From Deinococcus sp. (GTDB lineage Bacteria; Deinococcota; Deinococci; Deinococcales; Deinococcaceae), in NCBI GenBank assembly GCA_030524065.1, contig JAUNHF010000102.1, positions 1,175 through 6,620 of the forward strand: a DNA stretch of 5,446 bases, given 5' to 3'. Below are positions 1-5,446 of the stretch, piece after piece (position 1 is the stretch's first letter; the number at the start of each line of letters is the position of its first letter). Under the pieces are notes generated by a model. That model saw only the letters and a list, made by a program, of their open reading frames with translations, was not told the origin of the DNA and ran no database searches. The position numbers were made by a program, and so were the translations under genes.

Positions 1-917
1 CACTCGGCGTGGCCGTCGCCCCCCAAGACGGCGAGGACGTCAGTACGTTGCAGCGGCACGCCGACATCGCCATGTACCGCGCCAAGCGTGAGGGCAAAAA
101 CGGCGTGCGGGCTTTTCAGCCCCTGATGGGCATAGAGACGGCCGAGCGCGTGACCATGGAACGTGACTTGCGCCAAGCGCTGACGCAGCAGCACTTGGTC
201 CTGCACTACCAGAGCCAGTTTGATGCCCAGAGCGGCAAGCTCACCGGATTAGAAGCGCTGGTGCGCTGGCAGCACCCGGCCCACGGCCTCCTTTACCCAG
301 GCAAATTTATCGAGATTGCTGAAGACAGCGGCCTGATTGTGCCCATGGGCGAATGGGTGCTGAACGAGGCGTGCCGCCAGGCAGGTGTCTGGGACGCCAA
401 CGGCCAGGGGTTTACCATCAGCGTCAATGTCAGCGCGCTGCAATTTATGGACCCGGTCTTTTTGCTCAAGGTGCAAGCGGCGCTGGACAGCTCTGGCCTG
501 AAGCCAGAACGCCTCGTGCTGGAGCTCACCGAAAGTGTGTTGCTGGAAGACCGCGAAAGGGCGCTGGAGCAGCTCAGCTACCTCAGAGAGATTGGGGTGC
601 AGCTGGCACTGGACGACTTTGGCACCGGCTACAGCAGCCTGGGCCTCTTGAAAAACTTGCAAGGCGACATCCTGAAAATAGATTCTTCTTTTGTCCGGGG
701 TGGCGAGATAGACGTGGCCGGGCCTGGGCGAGCCGTCGTAGAATTTCTGGTGTCTTTGGCGCACAGTCTGGGCATGTGCGTGGTCGCCGAGGGCGTGGAG
801 ACGGAAAAGCAGTACCAGGCCCTGCGGAGTCTCAACTGCGACCGTATTCAGGGATTTTTGCTGGGACGTCCTGAACCGGCCGAACAGACTGAGCAGAGGC
901 TGGCCCAGCAGAGCTAA
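1..917 (+). CDS. GGDEF-EAL diguanylate cyclase/phosphodiesterase, 3' part (5' end outside window)
   Basis: This is the C-terminal part of a cyclic-di-GMP signalling protein; the reading frame (codons from position 3) is open at the window edge. A GTG at position 9 lies inside a conserved GGDEF-domain strand, so it is not the true start. Codons up to about 116 encode the end of a GGDEF domain (GVAVAP, then ADIAMYRAKREGKNGVRAF). A complete EAL domain follows. It has the EAL motif at 252-260, Asn of NVSALQF at 426, Glu of LELTES at 522, DDFGTGYS from 612, Lys of LKID at 675, Glu of AEGVE at 789 and Gln of QGF at 849. These are the residues known to bind metal and c-di-GMP in active EAL phosphodiesterases, so hydrolysis of c-di-GMP to pGpG is likely. 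The GGDEF signature and any sensory domain lie upstream and cannot be judged. The stop is TAA at 915-917. Confidence 0.95.
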   Translation, partial: LGVAVAPQDGEDVSTLQRHADIAMYRAKREGKNGVRAFQPLMGIETAERVTMERDLRQALTQQHLVLHYQSQFDAQSGKLTGLEALVRWQHPAHGLLYPGKFIEIAEDSGLIVPMGEWVLNEACRQAGVWDANGQGFTISVNVSALQFMDPVFLLKVQAALDSSGLKPERLVLELTESVLLEDRERALEQLSYLREIGVQLALDDFGTGYSSLGLLKNLQGDILKIDSSFVRGGEIDVAGPGRAVVEFLVSLAHSLGMCVVAEGVETEKQYQALRSLNCDRIQGFLLGRPEPAEQTEQRLAQQS

Positions 918-931
918 AGCGGTCGCTGCGC

Positions 932-957
932 GGCATAGATCACTTCGGCCCTATGCC
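932..957 (+). terminator. Possible weak terminator hairpin after the EAL gene
   Basis: A perfect 7-bp inverted repeat, GGCATAG (932-938) and CTATGCC (951-957), has a 12-nt loop and begins 15 nt after the EAL gene stop. Its position suits a transcription terminator. The sequence that follows is C-rich and has no run of T, so intrinsic termination would be weak, and a processing or Rho-assisted element is equally possible. The rest of 918-1106 shows no gene and no promoter that I can defend. Confidence 0.3.
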
Positions 958-1080
958 TCCCCCTGGCGTTCAGGCCACATAAGGCAGAAGCGGATGCCCC
1001 TATGTACCTAAACCCAGACACATGAGGACCTGGACACACGAGATGAGGAGAATCAGGAGAAAAGCGGAACGGCTCTCCGG

Positions 1081-1101
1081 CCAGCTCTTGCCCTAAGCTG
1101 G
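1081..1101 (+). repeat. Short inverted repeat over the ribosome-binding region of the DUF2171 gene
   Basis: CCAGCT (1081-1086) and AGCTGG (1096-1101) form a perfect 6-bp inverted repeat with a 9-nt loop, ending 5 nt before the ATG at 1107. The only Shine-Dalgarno-like bases before that ATG (GGA, 1100-1102) overlap its right arm. A folded leader could therefore partly mask ribosome binding, or the repeat could be a small protein-binding site. A 6-bp repeat can also occur by chance. Confidence 0.25.
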
Positions 1102-1106
1102 AACCC

Positions 1107-1361
1107 ATGACGAACACCACCCACCGTGACCGCATCACCAAGCACATGCCTGTCTTTTGTGCCGAAGGGCACCACCACGGCCTGGTAGATCACTTGGACG
1201 GCGAGTACATCAAGCTGGTCAAGGATGAGCAGGGCCAGCACCACTGGCTGCCGCTGAGCACTGTGGACCATGTGGACAAGCACGTCCACCTGAATCTCAA
1301 CCACCAAGAGGTGCAGGAGCAGTGGCTGAGCGAAGACCCCCACCCCCAGCACCGGGACTGA
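1107..1361 (+). CDS. DUF2171 domain small protein, histidine-rich
   Basis: This is an 84-residue protein recognised as DUF2171, a small PRC-barrel-like family of unknown biochemical function. The domain covers roughly residues 12-73. Family-like features are the opening MPVFCAEG, GLVDHLDGEYIKL, the QHHWLPLSTVD strand and the closing VHLNLNHQEVQEQW. The length is normal for the family. No signal peptide or membrane segment is seen, so it is probably cytoplasmic. The protein has 14 histidines among 84 residues, including HHH at 22-24 and HH at 45-46, and a single cysteine (Cys18). The ATG at 1107 is chosen because the frame has an upstream stop at 1044 and no other ATG or GTG between; its Shine-Dalgarno is weak. 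It stands alone: 189 nt separate it from the EAL gene, and a terminator follows 16 nt after its stop. The family assignment is fairly secure; the function is unknown. Confidence 0.88.
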   Translation: MTNTTHRDRITKHMPVFCAEGHHHGLVDHLDGEYIKLVKDEQGQHHWLPLSTVDHVDKHVHLNLNHQEVQEQWLSEDPHPQHRD

Positions 1362-1376
1362 ACCCTTGCCCAGGTC

Positions 1377-1423
1377 CAGAGGCCTCTCCGCCGCCGCGTG
1401 GAGTGGGCCTCTGATCTTTCCTT
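1377..1423 (+). terminator. Rho-independent terminator downstream of the DUF2171 gene
   Basis: CAGAGGCC (1377-1384) pairs perfectly with GGCCTCTG (1406-1413). The stem continues with a T-G wobble (1385/1405) and, after a bulged T at 1404, with CTCC (1386-1389) against GGAG (1400-1403), closing a 10-nt loop. A pyrimidine-rich tail, ATCTTTCCTT, follows at once. It begins 16 nt after the TGA of the DUF2171 gene, so it should end that transcript and insulate the downstream pao operon. Confidence 0.75.
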
Positions 1424-1490
1424 ACCGAACAACCCACGGGGCGCAGTCAGCCAGGCTTTTTCCCCCGGTTTTTTGCCGCTCTGCCCTATC

Positions 1491-1496
1491 GGAGGT
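1491..1496 (+). promoter_or_regulatory. Shine-Dalgarno site that fixes the paoA start
   Basis: GGAGGT lies 4 nt before the ATG at 1501. The frame is open upstream to an ATG at 1366, but that start would put the terminator at 1377-1423 inside the coding sequence and add 45 residues with no family similarity. The site therefore supports 1501 as the start. No convincing -35/-10 pair is visible between 1424 and 1490; that stretch has two T runs (1457-1461 and 1469-1474), and the operon promoter is not located. Confidence 0.8.
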
Positions 1497-1500
1497 CCAG

Positions 1501-2100
1501 ATGCAAGACAGCACCACTCCACATACTTTCCCTTTGCCGGACATGCCCAGCGTGGCCGTGAACCTGAGCGTCAATGGCACCCACCACCAGCTTGACCTGG
1601 ACCCCCGCGCCTCGGTGCTCGACACCCTGCGCGACCGCTTGGGCGTCATGTCGGTCAAAAAAGGCTGTGACCACGGGCAGTGCGGCGCCTGCACAGTTCT
1701 TGCAGACGGTCAGCGCGTGCTCGCCTTCCTGTGCTTGGCCGCGTCCTATGACGGAGCCGACATCGTGACCGCTGAGGGCCTGGGCACCGTAGACCAGCTC
1801 CACCCCATGCAGCAGGCGTTTCTTGACCATGACGGCTTTCAGTGCGGCTACTGCACACCGGGGCAGATCTGCTCGGCGGTGGGGATGCTGGATGAACTGG
1901 CCCGGGGAATGCCCAGCCATGTCACGCCAGACGTGCGGGCCGCGGCGGAGCTGAACAACGCCGAAATCCGCGAGCGCATGAGCGGCAACCTCTGCCGCTG
2001 CGGGGCCTATGTCAACATCGTCTCGGCCATCCGCGAGGTTGGAGAGGCGGCGCGACCTGCACCCGCGCCCCTGCCCACCGCCCAGGAGGCAGCGCGGTGA
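1501..2100 (+). CDS. paoA: Aldehyde oxidoreductase 2Fe-2S subunit (PaoA/YagT type)
   Basis: This is the iron-sulfur subunit of a molybdenum hydroxylase of the xanthine dehydrogenase family; it relays electrons from the molybdenum site in PaoC to FAD in PaoB. The protein has 199 residues. The N-terminal plant-ferredoxin-like domain has Cys56, Cys61 and Cys64 in GCDHGQCGACTVL, plus Cys78. The C-terminal helical domain binds the second 2Fe-2S cluster through Cys115 and Cys118 (FQCGYCTPGQICS) and Cys165 and Cys167 (NLCRCGAY). All eight expected ligands are present. HPMQQAF, HDGFQCGYC and EIRERMSGNLCRCGAY are close to E. coli PaoA as I recall it, which favours the pao group over other xanthine dehydrogenase small subunits. 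Unlike E. coli PaoA, there is no twin-arginine signal peptide: only about 17 unremarkable residues precede the first strand. This suggests a cytoplasmic enzyme. The gene overlaps paoB by 4 nt. The physiological substrate cannot be read from the sequence. Confidence 0.93.
   Translation: MQDSTTPHTFPLPDMPSVAVNLSVNGTHHQLDLDPRASVLDTLRDRLGVMSVKKGCDHGQCGACTVLADGQRVLAFLCLAASYDGADIVTAEGLGTVDQLHPMQQAFLDHDGFQCGYCTPGQICSAVGMLDELARGMPSHVTPDVRAAAELNNAEIRERMSGNLCRCGAYVNIVSAIREVGEAARPAPAPLPTAQEAAR
2084..2089 (+). promoter_or_regulatory. Shine-Dalgarno site for the GTG start of paoB
   Basis: AGGAGG lies 7 nt before GTG at 2097, within the last codons of paoA. It supports the GTG start, which overlaps the paoA stop as GTGA (2097-2100). 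This arrangement is typical of translational coupling and equal subunit output. Confidence 0.8.
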
Positions 2101-3113
2101 AACCCTTCGACTTTCAGCGGGCCAACACGGTGCCAGAGGCCCTCGCCAGTCTGACCCCTGGCAGCGCCTACCTGGCCGGCGGGACCAATCTGGTGGACCA
2201 CCTGCGGGCCGGCGTCCGCGAGGTGGACCGGCTGGTGGACATCTCGCGCCTGGACCTCACCGAGATTGCGGAGCTGCCCGGCGGTGGCCTGCGCGTGGGC
2301 GCTCTGGTCAAAAACAGCGACATGGCCGCGCATCCGCTGCTGCGGGAGCGGTATCCGGCGCTGGCCGAGGCGATTTTGGCAGGCGCGTCGGGGCAGATTC
2401 GCAACATGGCGACCACCGGCGGCAACCTGCTGCAACGTACCCGCTGCGTGTATTTTTACGACCTCGCCACACCTTGCAACAAGCGCGAGCCCGGCAGCGG
2501 CTGCTCGGCCATAGGTGGCTTTGGCAAGTACAACGCCCTGTTCGGCGCGTCCGAGCACTGCGTGACGGTTCATCCATCGGACCTGTGCGTGGCACTGGCG
2601 CTGCTGGACGCCGCAGTGGTGGCCGAAAGTGGAGCCGGGGAGCGCCGCATTCCGTTTGCCGACTTTCACCGCTTGCCGGGCGACACCCCGCACCTTGACA
2701 CCAACCTGCGCCCCGGCGAGCTGATTACGGCAGTAGAGCTGCCCGCTGCGCCCGCCGCTACGCCGTCCACCTACCGCAAAGCGCGGGAGAGGGCTTCGTA
2801 CGCCTTTGCGCTGGTGTCGGTGGCCGCAGCCCTGCGGGTAGAAAGCGGGAACGTGGCCGAAGTGCGGCTGGCCTGCGGCGGCGTGGCGCACCGGCCCTGG
2901 CGGGCGCACCGGGCCGAGGCGTACCTGAGCGGCAAACCTGCCACCGCCGAACACTTCCGCGCCGCCGCCGAAGCCGAGCTGCGGGAAGCGCAGCACGGCA
3001 GCGAAAACGCCTTTAAGGTGCCGCTGCTCAGAAATATGGTGGTGTCGGTGCTGGAAGAACTGCGCGACGGGCGCACGCCGCAGCGCCGCGCTGAACAGGG
3101 AGGAACCCCATGA
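2097..3113 (+). CDS. paoB: Aldehyde oxidoreductase FAD-binding subunit (PaoB/YagS type)
   Basis: This is the flavoprotein subunit, which takes electrons from PaoA and passes them to an external acceptor. It has 338 residues and starts at GTG, giving MKPFDFQRANT. The FAD-binding domain of molybdopterin dehydrogenases covers about residues 1-215, with AGGTN at 27-31 and TTGGN at 106-110 as the flavin-contacting loops. The CO-dehydrogenase flavoprotein C-terminal domain covers about 224-325 (YRKARERASYAFALVSVAAAL, GGVAHRPWR). GASGQIRN, LLQRTRCVYFYD and PCNKREPGSGC closely resemble E. coli PaoB. In that protein an insertion here holds an extra 4Fe-4S cluster; the candidate ligands are Cys117, Cys127, Cys136 and Cys155, an assignment I infer from spacing. 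It is slightly longer than the roughly 318 residues I recall for E. coli PaoB, mostly at the C-terminus. It overlaps paoA by GTGA and paoC by ATGA. Confidence 0.93.
   Translation: MKPFDFQRANTVPEALASLTPGSAYLAGGTNLVDHLRAGVREVDRLVDISRLDLTEIAELPGGGLRVGALVKNSDMAAHPLLRERYPALAEAILAGASGQIRNMATTGGNLLQRTRCVYFYDLATPCNKREPGSGCSAIGGFGKYNALFGASEHCVTVHPSDLCVALALLDAAVVAESGAGERRIPFADFHRLPGDTPHLDTNLRPGELITAVELPAAPAATPSTYRKARERASYAFALVSVAAALRVESGNVAEVRLACGGVAHRPWRAHRAEAYLSGKPATAEHFRAAAEAELREAQHGSENAFKVPLLRNMVVSVLEELRDGRTPQRRAEQGGTP
3097..3103 (+). promoter_or_regulatory. Shine-Dalgarno site for paoC
   Basis: AGGGAGG lies 6 nt before the ATG at 3110 and inside the end of paoB. It supports the start that overlaps the paoB stop as ATGA (3110-3113). 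Confidence 0.8.
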
Positions 3114-5236
3114 CTGCTGACCCCAAGACCACCAGCGTAGGCCAGGACCGGGTCCGGATTGACGGCCCGCTGAAAGTGACTGGCACGGCGCCCTACGCCT
3201 TTGAGCAGCCGACCGAAAATCCGGCCTACCTCTTCCCGCTGACCTCCACCATTGCAAGGGGCAAAATCCTTGCCATAGACGCTTCGGCGGCCCGCGCCGT
3301 GAGCGGCGTCCTGGAAGTCCTGACCCAGGAAAATGCCCCAAAGCTGCTCGCCAAGACCGACACCGAGCTGTATATCCTCCAAAACCGCGACGTGCATTAC
3401 TTTGGTGAGTACATCGGCGCGGTGGTGGCCGAGACGCAGGAGATTGCGCGCCACGCGGCCAGCCTGGTACGGGTGGAATACGGGGCCGAGGAAGAAGACA
3501 CCCGCTTCCGCCCCGAACACCCGGAGCGCTACAACCCCGGCAAGATCAACAGTGGCGTTCCCGCCGACAGCCAGCAGGGCGACGTGGAACAGGGCCTGGC
3601 CGAAGCCGCCGTCACCGTGGACGAGGTGTACACCACCCCCTACGAGCACCACAACCCTCTCGAAATGCACTCGGTGATTGCCGAGTGGGACAAGGAACGC
3701 CTGGACGGCATGCTGGGTGTGCTGGGGGAGCGGCCCCACCTGCGAATTCACGACGCCTCGCAGGGTGTGTCGTATGAGCGGCTGATGCTGCTGCCGCTGC
3801 TGGGCCTGCTGCCGCAACAGGTGGAAATCAGCTCGCCCTACGTGGGCGGGGCGTTCGGGTCCAAAGGGATTCCACACGCACACGTCATGCTGACGGTGCT
3901 CGCGGCGCGGCTGCTGCCGGGGCGGCCGGTCAAATACATGCTGACCCGCCAGCAGATGTTCCACTCGGTGGGGCACCGGCTGACCACGCACCAGCGCTTC
4001 CGGCTGGGTGCGGCGGCGGACGGCACCCTCACGGCCATCACCCACGACGTGCAGCAGAGCAGCAGCCGACTCAAGCAGTTTGCCGAGCAGACCGTGAACG
4101 CCACCCGGCACCTTTACGCTGCGCCCCACCGCGAGACAAGCACCCGCATGGTCCCGCTGGACATCGGCCCGGCCACTTTTATGCGGGCCCCCGGCGAGTT
4201 CCCGGGCATGTTCGCCCAGGAAACGGCGATGGACGAGCTGGCGGTAAAGCTGGGCCTGGACCCCATCGAGCTGCGGCTGCGCAACAAGCCAGACACCGAC
4301 CCGGAAAGTGGCAAGCCCCACTCCAGCCATCACCTGAGCGAGTGTCTGAAAGAAGGCGCACGCCTGTTCGGGTGGGAACAGCGTCAGGCCCAGCCCCGCA
4401 CCCGTCAGGAGGGCGAATGGCTCTACGGCATGGGCGTGGCGGCCGCCACGTACCCACGGCAGATGACGCTGCCCACCAAAGCCAGCGTGACTTTTCGTGG
4501 CGGCAAATACCATGTGGGCATTGCCGCCGCCGACTTGGGCACTGGGACCTGGACGGTACTGAGCCAGATTGCCGCTGACGCGCTCAGGGTGCCTGAGGAG
4601 GACGTGGTGCTGCACATCGGACATACCGACCTGCCGCTGGCGTTCCTGGCGGGCGGCTCCACAGGGACCTACAACTGGGGCAGTGCAGTCATGGTGGCCG
4701 CAGTAAATTTCCGTGACCGGTACGGCCTGACTCCAACCGAAGGCAGTGCAGCCGAGGGCAGCGCCTTTTTTCCGGATGAAGCCAAGAAATACATGCTGGA
4801 CGCTTACGGCGCTCATTTTGCCGAGGTCAAGGTGAGCGCGGTGACGGGCGAGGTCCACGTGACCCGGCTGCTGGGCGTGTACGACCCGGGCCGCATCATC
4901 AACCCGCGCACCGCCCACTCACAGTTCATCGGTGGAATGACAATGGGCATCAGCGCGGCGCTGCACGAAGAAAGTTACCTGGACTCGCGCCCCGGCTACG
5001 GTCACGTGGTCAACAATGACTTTGCGGGCTACCACATCGCCGCCAATGCCGACGTGCCGGATGTGCAGGCCCGCTGGATTGAGCATCCCGACCCCATGTT
5101 CGGCCCAACCGGAGCCAAAGGCATTGGGGAAATCGGCATCGTGGGCGTGCCTGCCGCCATCGGCAACGCCATTTACAACGCGGTGGGCAAGCGGTTGCGG
5201 CAGGTGCCATTCACTCCGGGCAAGCTGGTGGAGTAA
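3110..5236 (+). CDS. paoC: Aldehyde oxidoreductase molybdopterin-binding catalytic subunit (PaoC/YagR type)
   Basis: This is the large catalytic subunit, expected to bind a molybdopterin cofactor (the cytosine dinucleotide form in E. coli PaoC) and to oxidise aldehydes to carboxylic acids. It has 708 residues. The N-terminal aldehyde oxidase/xanthine dehydrogenase a/b hammerhead domain covers about residues 15-125 (RIDGPLKVTGTAPYAFE, YIGAVVAET). Molybdopterin-binding domains follow. They show SPYVGGAFGSKG at 242-253, FMRAPGEFPG at 358-367, DLGTGTWTVLSQIAAD at 475-490, and AGGSTGTYNWGSAV from 514. The terminal KGIGEIGIVG carries the catalytic glutamate, Glu674. No Tat or Sec signal is present; in E. 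coli only PaoA carries one. Compared from memory with E. coli PaoC, there are about 13 extra residues around 199-211 and about 28 fewer between 526 and 568. Both changes are in frame and leave the active-site motifs intact. Third in the operon, last visible gene; TAA at 5234-5236. Confidence 0.93.
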   Translation: MTADPKTTSVGQDRVRIDGPLKVTGTAPYAFEQPTENPAYLFPLTSTIARGKILAIDASAARAVSGVLEVLTQENAPKLLAKTDTELYILQNRDVHYFGEYIGAVVAETQEIARHAASLVRVEYGAEEEDTRFRPEHPERYNPGKINSGVPADSQQGDVEQGLAEAAVTVDEVYTTPYEHHNPLEMHSVIAEWDKERLDGMLGVLGERPHLRIHDASQGVSYERLMLLPLLGLLPQQVEISSPYVGGAFGSKGIPHAHVMLTVLAARLLPGRPVKYMLTRQQMFHSVGHRLTTHQRFRLGAAADGTLTAITHDVQQSSSRLKQFAEQTVNATRHLYAAPHRETSTRMVPLDIGPATFMRAPGEFPGMFAQETAMDELAVKLGLDPIELRLRNKPDTDPESGKPHSSHHLSECLKEGARLFGWEQRQAQPRTRQEGEWLYGMGVAAATYPRQMTLPTKASVTFRGGKYHVGIAAADLGTGTWTVLSQIAADALRVPEEDVVLHIGHTDLPLAFLAGGSTGTYNWGSAVMVAAVNFRDRYGLTPTEGSAAEGSAFFPDEAKKYMLDAYGAHFAEVKVSAVTGEVHVTRLLGVYDPGRIINPRTAHSQFIGGMTMGISAALHEESYLDSRPGYGHVVNNDFAGYHIAANADVPDVQARWIEHPDPMFGPTGAKGIGEIGIVGVPAAIGNAIYNAVGKRLRQVPFTPGKLVE

Positions 5237-5446
5237 GCCCACTCGGAATAGACCGGTCGAACGCCTGGGGCAGACTGGGCCCGGAACGTGTCTCCAGCGG
5301 GCCTAGTCTGCTGCGTTAGCGTTGGCTGGGCAGCGTACGACAGATGCAGTACGTTCCACCTGCCTGACTTCATCGCCGTTCAAAGTCATTGAGAACAGCA
5401 CAGGTGTGTATGGGTTAGTGGACGTCGGTTCCTGCGTAGTGCCCTC
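5237..5446. other. Downstream non-coding stretch, no supported gene
   Basis: These 210 nt follow paoC to the window end. They contain the stem-loop listed separately, an 8-bp palindrome GACCGGTC (5251-5258) and no start codon with a convincing Shine-Dalgarno. A frame is open on the minus strand from the window edge to a TAG at 5303-5305 (47 codons). About 57% of its third positions are G or C, clearly weaker than in the pao genes, and its product is not recognised, so I do not call it a gene. No paoD/xdhC-like sequence is seen. Confidence 0.5.
5270..5311. terminator. Strong stem-loop after paoC, probable operon end
   Basis: A 14-bp stem, GCAGACTGGGCCCG (5270-5283) against CGGGCCTAGTCTGC (5298-5311), has a single G-T wobble (5277/5304) and a 14-nt loop. 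It begins 34 nt after the paoC stop. Position and stability suit transcription termination or 3'-end protection of the pao mRNA. No T run follows on either strand, so it is not a canonical intrinsic terminator. Confidence 0.5.

Noticed and set aside
1022..1096. A 24-codon, arginine-rich open frame ending 10 nt before the DUF2171 start, as a possible leader peptide.
   Set aside because: There is no Shine-Dalgarno before its ATG and no codon pattern typical of an attenuator; a frame this short is expected by chance.
1437..1474. Possible second terminator upstream of paoA: CGGGG (1437-1441) with CCCCG (1463-1467), followed by a T run.
   Set aside because: Only 5 bp pair across a 21-nt loop, which is too weak; the hairpin at 1377-1413 already explains termination.
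1366..1500. Upstream ATG at 1366 as an alternative, 45-codon longer start of paoA.
   Set aside because: It lacks a Shine-Dalgarno, runs through the terminator hairpin at 1377-1423, adds no recognisable domain or signal peptide, and a good GGAGGT sits before 1501.
2771..4918. Very long open frame on the minus strand opposite paoB/paoC (also a shorter one at 2007-3341).
   Set aside because: The strand opposite GC-rich coding DNA often stays open by chance. The translations are rich in His, Arg, Gln and Gly, resemble no known family, and the + strand genes are clear family members with proper ribosome-binding sites.
5251..5258. Palindrome GACCGGTC just after paoC.
   Set aside because: An isolated 8-bp palindrome is expected by chance in DNA of this composition and has no accompanying signal.
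5303..5446. Minus-strand open frame from the window edge to TAG, as the end of a convergent gene.
   Set aside because: It is only 47 codons, about 57% G or C at third positions, has no recognisable product, and its stop falls within a stem-loop. The evidence is insufficient without the adjoining sequence.
1..5446. CRISPR array, tRNA or rRNA genes, insertion sequence ends or phage genes.
   Set aside because: No regularly spaced repeats, no tRNA-like clover-leaf, no transposase and no terminal inverted repeats with target duplications were seen on either strand.

Overview
The window is GC-rich, with strong G/C preference at third codon positions in the large genes. All supported genes lie on the + strand. 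The gene content fits a Deinococcus-like bacterium: a GGDEF-EAL protein, a DUF2171 (PRC-barrel-like) small protein, and a paoABC-type molybdenum hydroxylase. That assignment is inferred from gene style and composition, since no marker gene is present.

Layout. (1) Positions 1-917 hold the 3' part of a cyclic-di-GMP signalling gene: the tail of a GGDEF domain followed by a complete EAL domain that keeps its catalytic residues. (2) Positions 918-1106 are non-coding, with a 7-bp hairpin just after the stop and a small inverted repeat directly in front of the next gene. (3) Positions 1107-1361 encode an 84-residue, histidine-rich DUF2171 protein. It is followed by a convincing Rho-independent terminator at 1377-1423, which separates it from the downstream operon. 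(4) Positions 1501-5236 hold three tightly coupled genes that match paoA-paoB-paoC (yagT-yagS-yagR of E. coli). They encode the 2Fe-2S, FAD and molybdopterin subunits of an aldehyde oxidoreductase of the xanthine dehydrogenase family. Both junctions are 4-nt stop/start overlaps (GTGA, then ATGA), each with a strong Shine-Dalgarno sequence. (5) Positions 5237-5446 hold a 14-bp stem-loop soon after the paoC stop and otherwise nothing I can support as a gene.

How the genes work together. In this enzyme family PaoC oxidises an aldehyde (typically aromatic) at the molybdenum centre. Electrons pass through the two 2Fe-2S clusters of PaoA to the FAD of PaoB, which in the E. coli type also carries a 4Fe-4S cluster. 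Three points differ from the E. coli enzyme as I recall it. PaoA has no Tat signal, so the complex is probably cytoplasmic. PaoC has two in-frame length differences, one longer and one shorter. No paoD/xdhC-type maturation chaperone follows in the visible sequence. The c-di-GMP gene and the DUF2171 gene have no evident functional link to the oxidoreductase. I found no clearly new type of system here.
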